NCBI GenBank assembly: GCA_025458585.1
Contig: JALOSD010000024.1
Coordinates: forward strand, 1 to 28,491
DNA: 28,491 nucleotides
Reading direction: 5' to 3'
Source of the DNA: Burkholderiaceae bacterium
GTDB taxonomy: Bacteria; Pseudomonadota; Gammaproteobacteria; Burkholderiales; Burkholderiaceae_C
The notes beneath the pieces are model-generated. The model saw nothing but the letters and a program-made list of their open reading frames with translations, did no database searches and was not told the origin of the DNA. This document shows, in pieces, positions 25,703-28,491 of this stretch; the stretch's first letter is position 1, and each line of letters begins with the position of its first letter. The translations under genes and the position numbers were made by a program.

Positions 25703-26149
25703 ATGGCCGAGCAGACCGTGACCGTGCGCCTGACGCAGGCGCGCGACTACCAGTTCGACGTCCACTTCGCCGACCAGGTGCCGGTGCTGCGCGCCGACGA
25801 GCCGCCGCCGCTCGGCCAGGGCAGCGGCCCGTCGCCGGTGCAGCTGCTCGCCGCCGCGGTGGGCAACTGCCTGGCCGATTCGCTGCTGTTCGCGCTGCGC
25901 AAGTTCAAGCAGCAGCCCGAGCCGATCGCGGCGCAGGTCGACGCCGAGGTCGGCCGCAACGCCGAAGGGCGCCTGCGCGTGCTCGGCATGACGGCGACGC
26001 TCACCCTCGGCGTGCCTGCCGACACGCTCGAGCACCTCGAGCGTGTGCTCGGCAGCTTCGAGACCTACTGCACCGTCACGCAGAGCGTCGGCGCCGGCAT
26101 TCCGGTCACGGTGCAGGTGTTCGACGCCCACGGGGCCCGGCTGAAGTAG
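25703..26149 (+). CDS. OsmC/Ohr-family thiol peroxidase-like protein
   Basis: OsmC-like proteins reduce organic hydroperoxides or react with sulfane sulfur through two cysteines. The 148-residue protein has C56 in AAVGNCLADSL and C123 in ETYCTVTQSV, the usual pair about 65 residues apart, and GPSPVQLLAAA before the first, as in the family. cggagcagacg before ATG 25703 supplies a ribosome binding site. It follows the CsoR-family gene by 31 bp and likely ends the operon. The neighbourhood points to thiol or reactive-sulfur defence. Confidence 0.9.
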   Translation: MAEQTVTVRLTQARDYQFDVHFADQVPVLRADEPPPLGQGSGPSPVQLLAAAVGNCLADSLLFALRKFKQQPEPIAAQVDAEVGRNAEGRLRVLGMTATLTLGVPADTLEHLERVLGSFETYCTVTQSVGAGIPVTVQVFDAHGARLK

Positions 26150-26244
26150 CGGCACCGCCCGCCGCCCGCCGGCGTGGTGTTTTCCCGGGATGCGCCCGTG
26201 GTCGGGTCCTGTTCGCAAGATTACCGTCACGAAAACCGGGTAAC

Positions 26245-26838
26245 GTGAGTGTCCACTTGCCGTCCGATCCGCGACCGGGAACGTCCGTGGGCGGTGCGGC
26301 ACGCTGGAAAGGGCTCGGCGACGTCTCGCCGGCCCGGGAGTGGCCGGTGCGGTGGACCGACTGGGGTGAGCGCGAACTGAGCTGCGGCGTCGTGATCGTC
26401 AACGACGCCGCCGAGTTGCTGCTGTGCCACGTCACCGGGCAGGGTCACTGGGACCTGCCGAAGGGTGGCGCGCGCCGCGGCGAAACGCCGCTCGACGCGG
26501 CGCTGCGCGAGACGCACGAGGAGACCGGCCTCGCGCTCGATGCGGCGGCGCTGCTCGACCTCGGCCGCTTCGTCTACAGCCCGCGCAAGGACCTGCACCT
26601 GTTCGCGACGCGCACGCCGCGCTTCGACGCGGCGGCGCTGCACTGCGACAGCCGCTTCACCTGCCGCACGAGCGGCCGGCGCCTGCCGGAGATGGACGAC
26701 TACGGCTGGTTCGCGTTCGACGCCGTCGTCGTGCGCTGCCGGCCGCGGCTCGCGTCGGTGCTCGTCGGCCGGCTCGACCTGCCGGAGCTGCTCGGTCGCC
26801 TGCAGGCGGTCCAGGACGTGGCCGCCGTGCCAGCCTGA
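26245..26838 (+). CDS. Nudix hydrolase
   Basis: Nudix enzymes hydrolyse a nucleoside diphosphate linked to another group. The 197-residue protein contains an exact Nudix box at residues 74-96 (G74, E80, R88, E89, E92, E93, G95), preceded by HWDLPKGGA. This kind of entry resembles diadenosine polyphosphate or NTP pyrophosphohydrolases, but the substrate is open. The start is uncertain: GTG 26245 has no good ribosome binding site, and the first 40 residues are not typical, so a later start is possible. It converges with upp, ending 13 bases from it. Confidence 0.85.
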   Translation: MSVHLPSDPRPGTSVGGAARWKGLGDVSPAREWPVRWTDWGERELSCGVVIVNDAAELLLCHVTGQGHWDLPKGGARRGETPLDAALRETHEETGLALDAAALLDLGRFVYSPRKDLHLFATRTPRFDAAALHCDSRFTCRTSGRRLPEMDDYGWFAFDAVVVRCRPRLASVLVGRLDLPELLGRLQAVQDVAAVPA

Positions 26839-26851
26839 GCGGCGGGCGCGA

Positions 26852-27487
<636 letters not shown>

Positions 27488-27557
27488 GCGCTTCTCCGGC
27501 AGGGGGTCCCAGCATAATGAACCCGCGGTGCCGCACCGGCATCGAGGAGGACGCGCC

Positions 27558-27761
27558 GTGGAACCGCTGTTGCTGTGGATCGGCCGGCTCGCCGGCATCG
27601 GCGGAGTGCTCGCCACGCTCGTCGCCTTCGGGGCACGTGCCGCCGGCGTCTGGCATCTCGGCAGCCTGCAGATCGGCTCGCTGCTGCAGGCCGGCATCGC
27701 GCTGACCTCGCTCGGCGCTCTCGCCTACGTGGCCCTGATTGCCGAGCGCTCTGCGCGCTGA
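27558..27761 (+). CDS. Small two-helix membrane protein of unknown function
   Basis: The 67-residue product starts at GTG 27558, seven bases after gaggagg (27544-27550). It contains two hydrophobic segments (about 4-26 and 40-60) joined by a short polar turn (RAAGVWHLGSLQIG). I do not recognise a family. It lies 112 bp before the subunit c gene in the same direction; upp diverges on the other side, so the 70-bp gap between their starts should hold the promoters of both. Confidence 0.7.
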   Translation: MEPLLLWIGRLAGIGGVLATLVAFGARAAGVWHLGSLQIGSLLQAGIALTSLGALAYVALIAERSAR

Positions 27762-27873
27762 CCGGGCACCCCCGGCGCGCCTGTCGGCCGCGCGCCGGCT
27801 TGACCTCGCACGTCATCGACGCCGCCGTCGCGTGGCGCGACGATGCGCGCACCTGCAACGACGAGGAGCCCGC

Positions 27874-28116
27874 ATGAACGGCATCGACCTGCTGCCGCTG
27901 GCCGTCGGCCACATGATCGGCCTCGGCGCCGTCGGCTCGTGCCTCGGCGTCGGCCTGCTGGCCGGGCGCTTCGTCGAGGCGAGCGCGCGCCAACCCGAGA
28001 TGATGGAGCCGCTGCAGACCAAGGTCTTCCTGCTGGTGGGCGTGCTCGACGGCGCCTTCATCATCGCCACCGGCATCGGCCTGTGGTTCGCGACCGCGAA
28101 CCCGTTCCGGGGCTGA
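27874..28116 (+). CDS. atpE: ATP synthase F0 subunit c-like protein, isolated from the rest of an atp operon
   Basis: Subunit c forms the rotor ring carrying protons through F0. The 80-residue protein has two helices, the polar loop with ARQPE (38-42) and a carboxylate D59 in VGVLDGAF at the position of E. coli D61. cgaggagcc before ATG 27874 gives a ribosome binding site. Upstream is an unrelated 67-residue protein, not atpB, and downstream is not atpF. It may be a duplicate c subunit or the only copy relocated; this cannot be told here. Confidence 0.85.
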   Translation: MNGIDLLPLAVGHMIGLGAVGSCLGVGLLAGRFVEASARQPEMMEPLQTKVFLLVGVLDGAFIIATGIGLWFATANPFRG

Positions 28117-28191
28117 GCGACGCACCAGGGCCTCGGCTGTCGCTGGCGTGTGGACGCCGGGTGTCGACGACGTTCCGCAAGGAGGACGAAC

Positions 28192-28491
28192 ATGAAGTGG
28201 CTTCGCGTGTACCTCGCGGTCGCGCTGGTGTCGCTGGCGGCCTACACGCTGATCGTGGGCATGCGCCACGGCTGGAATCTGCTGCCGATCTTCTTCTCGG
28301 ACATCGCCGCCATGACCTGGTCGGGCCAGTTCAACCTCGACTTCGTGACGTTCCTCGGGCTCTCGGGCCTCTGGGTGGCCTGGCGGCATCGATTCACTGC
28401 CGGCGCGTTGGCGCTTGGCCTCGCGGCATTCTTTGGCGGCATGTTGTTCCTCGCGCCGTATCTGCTGTGGGCCAGCGCCCAGGCCGGTGAC
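28192..28491 (+). CDS. Multi-helix membrane protein, partial at window end
   Basis: An open frame of 100 codons starts at ATG 28192 after a strong aaggagg (28179-28185) and runs off the window without a stop. The visible part has a hydrophobic N-terminal helix (LRVYLAVALVSLAAYTLIVG), a polar segment with HGWNLLPIFFSDIAAMTW, and further hydrophobic stretches from about residue 53 to 98. No family assigned with confidence. It follows the subunit c gene by 75 bp in the same direction and may be in the same operon. Confidence 0.75.
   Translation, partial: MKWLRVYLAVALVSLAAYTLIVGMRHGWNLLPIFFSDIAAMTWSGQFNLDFVTFLGLSGLWVAWRHRFTAGALALGLAAFFGGMLFLAPYLLWASAQAGD

Noticed and set aside
27558..28491. Start of a complete ATP synthase operon
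   Set aside because: Neither the 67-residue protein upstream nor the membrane protein downstream resembles atpB, atpI or atpF.

Overview
The window is a very GC-rich chromosomal segment with G or C at almost every third codon position, so long antisense ORFs shadow most genes. The gene set fits a betaproteobacterium with lithotrophic hydrogen and sulfur metabolism: an Isp-type [NiFe] hydrogenase, a SoeABC-like sulfite dehydrogenase, SulP transporters and a NarX/NarL-like pair. The lineage is an inference from protein resemblance. I see no tRNA, rRNA, CRISPR array or recognisable insertion sequence.

Layout. (1) 1-2181, plus strand: the end of a cobyrinate a,c-diamide synthase gene broken by a 19-bp tandem duplication, a HesB/IscA-like protein, and cobA. 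(2) 2185-4473, minus strand: a NarL-type regulator, its GAF/NarX-like kinase, and hypC. (3) 4474-4612: a divergent control region with a near-perfect FNR box. (4) 4613-10385, plus strand: maturation protease, HupH-like chaperone, then hynS-isp1-isp2-hynL, a group 1e membrane-bound uptake hydrogenase. The Isp1 cytochrome b and the HdrD-like Isp2 would carry H2 electrons to the membrane. (5) 10563-20511, plus strand: soeA-soeB-soeC, two SulP transporters, a carboxymuconolactone-decarboxylase/Rieske fusion and a FadL-type porin, mostly joined by stop/start overlaps. This would suit cytoplasmic sulfite oxidation with sulfate export. Between 10.8 and 14.8 kb, five places look like internal deletions of conserved sequence, four of which break a frame or remove a start codon. 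(6) 20639-26149, plus strand: a sigma70-like promoter overlapped by a CsoR-type palindrome, an RND pump with its fusion protein, a DUF2892 protein, a CsoR-family regulator with an unusual cysteine pair, and an OsmC-like peroxidase; this looks like a thiol or reactive-sulfur response unit. (7) 26245-28491: a Nudix hydrolase, upp on the minus strand, a small membrane protein, an isolated ATP synthase subunit c gene and a membrane protein running off the end.

The most notable points are the cluster of apparent deletions in the soe-sulP region, two bridging mini-ORFs that preserve stop/start coupling where extra DNA sits between operon genes, the CMD-Rieske fusion inside a sulfur operon, and the CsoR-family regulator whose second cysteine is displaced from the copper and persulfide positions, together with a matching operator upstream.
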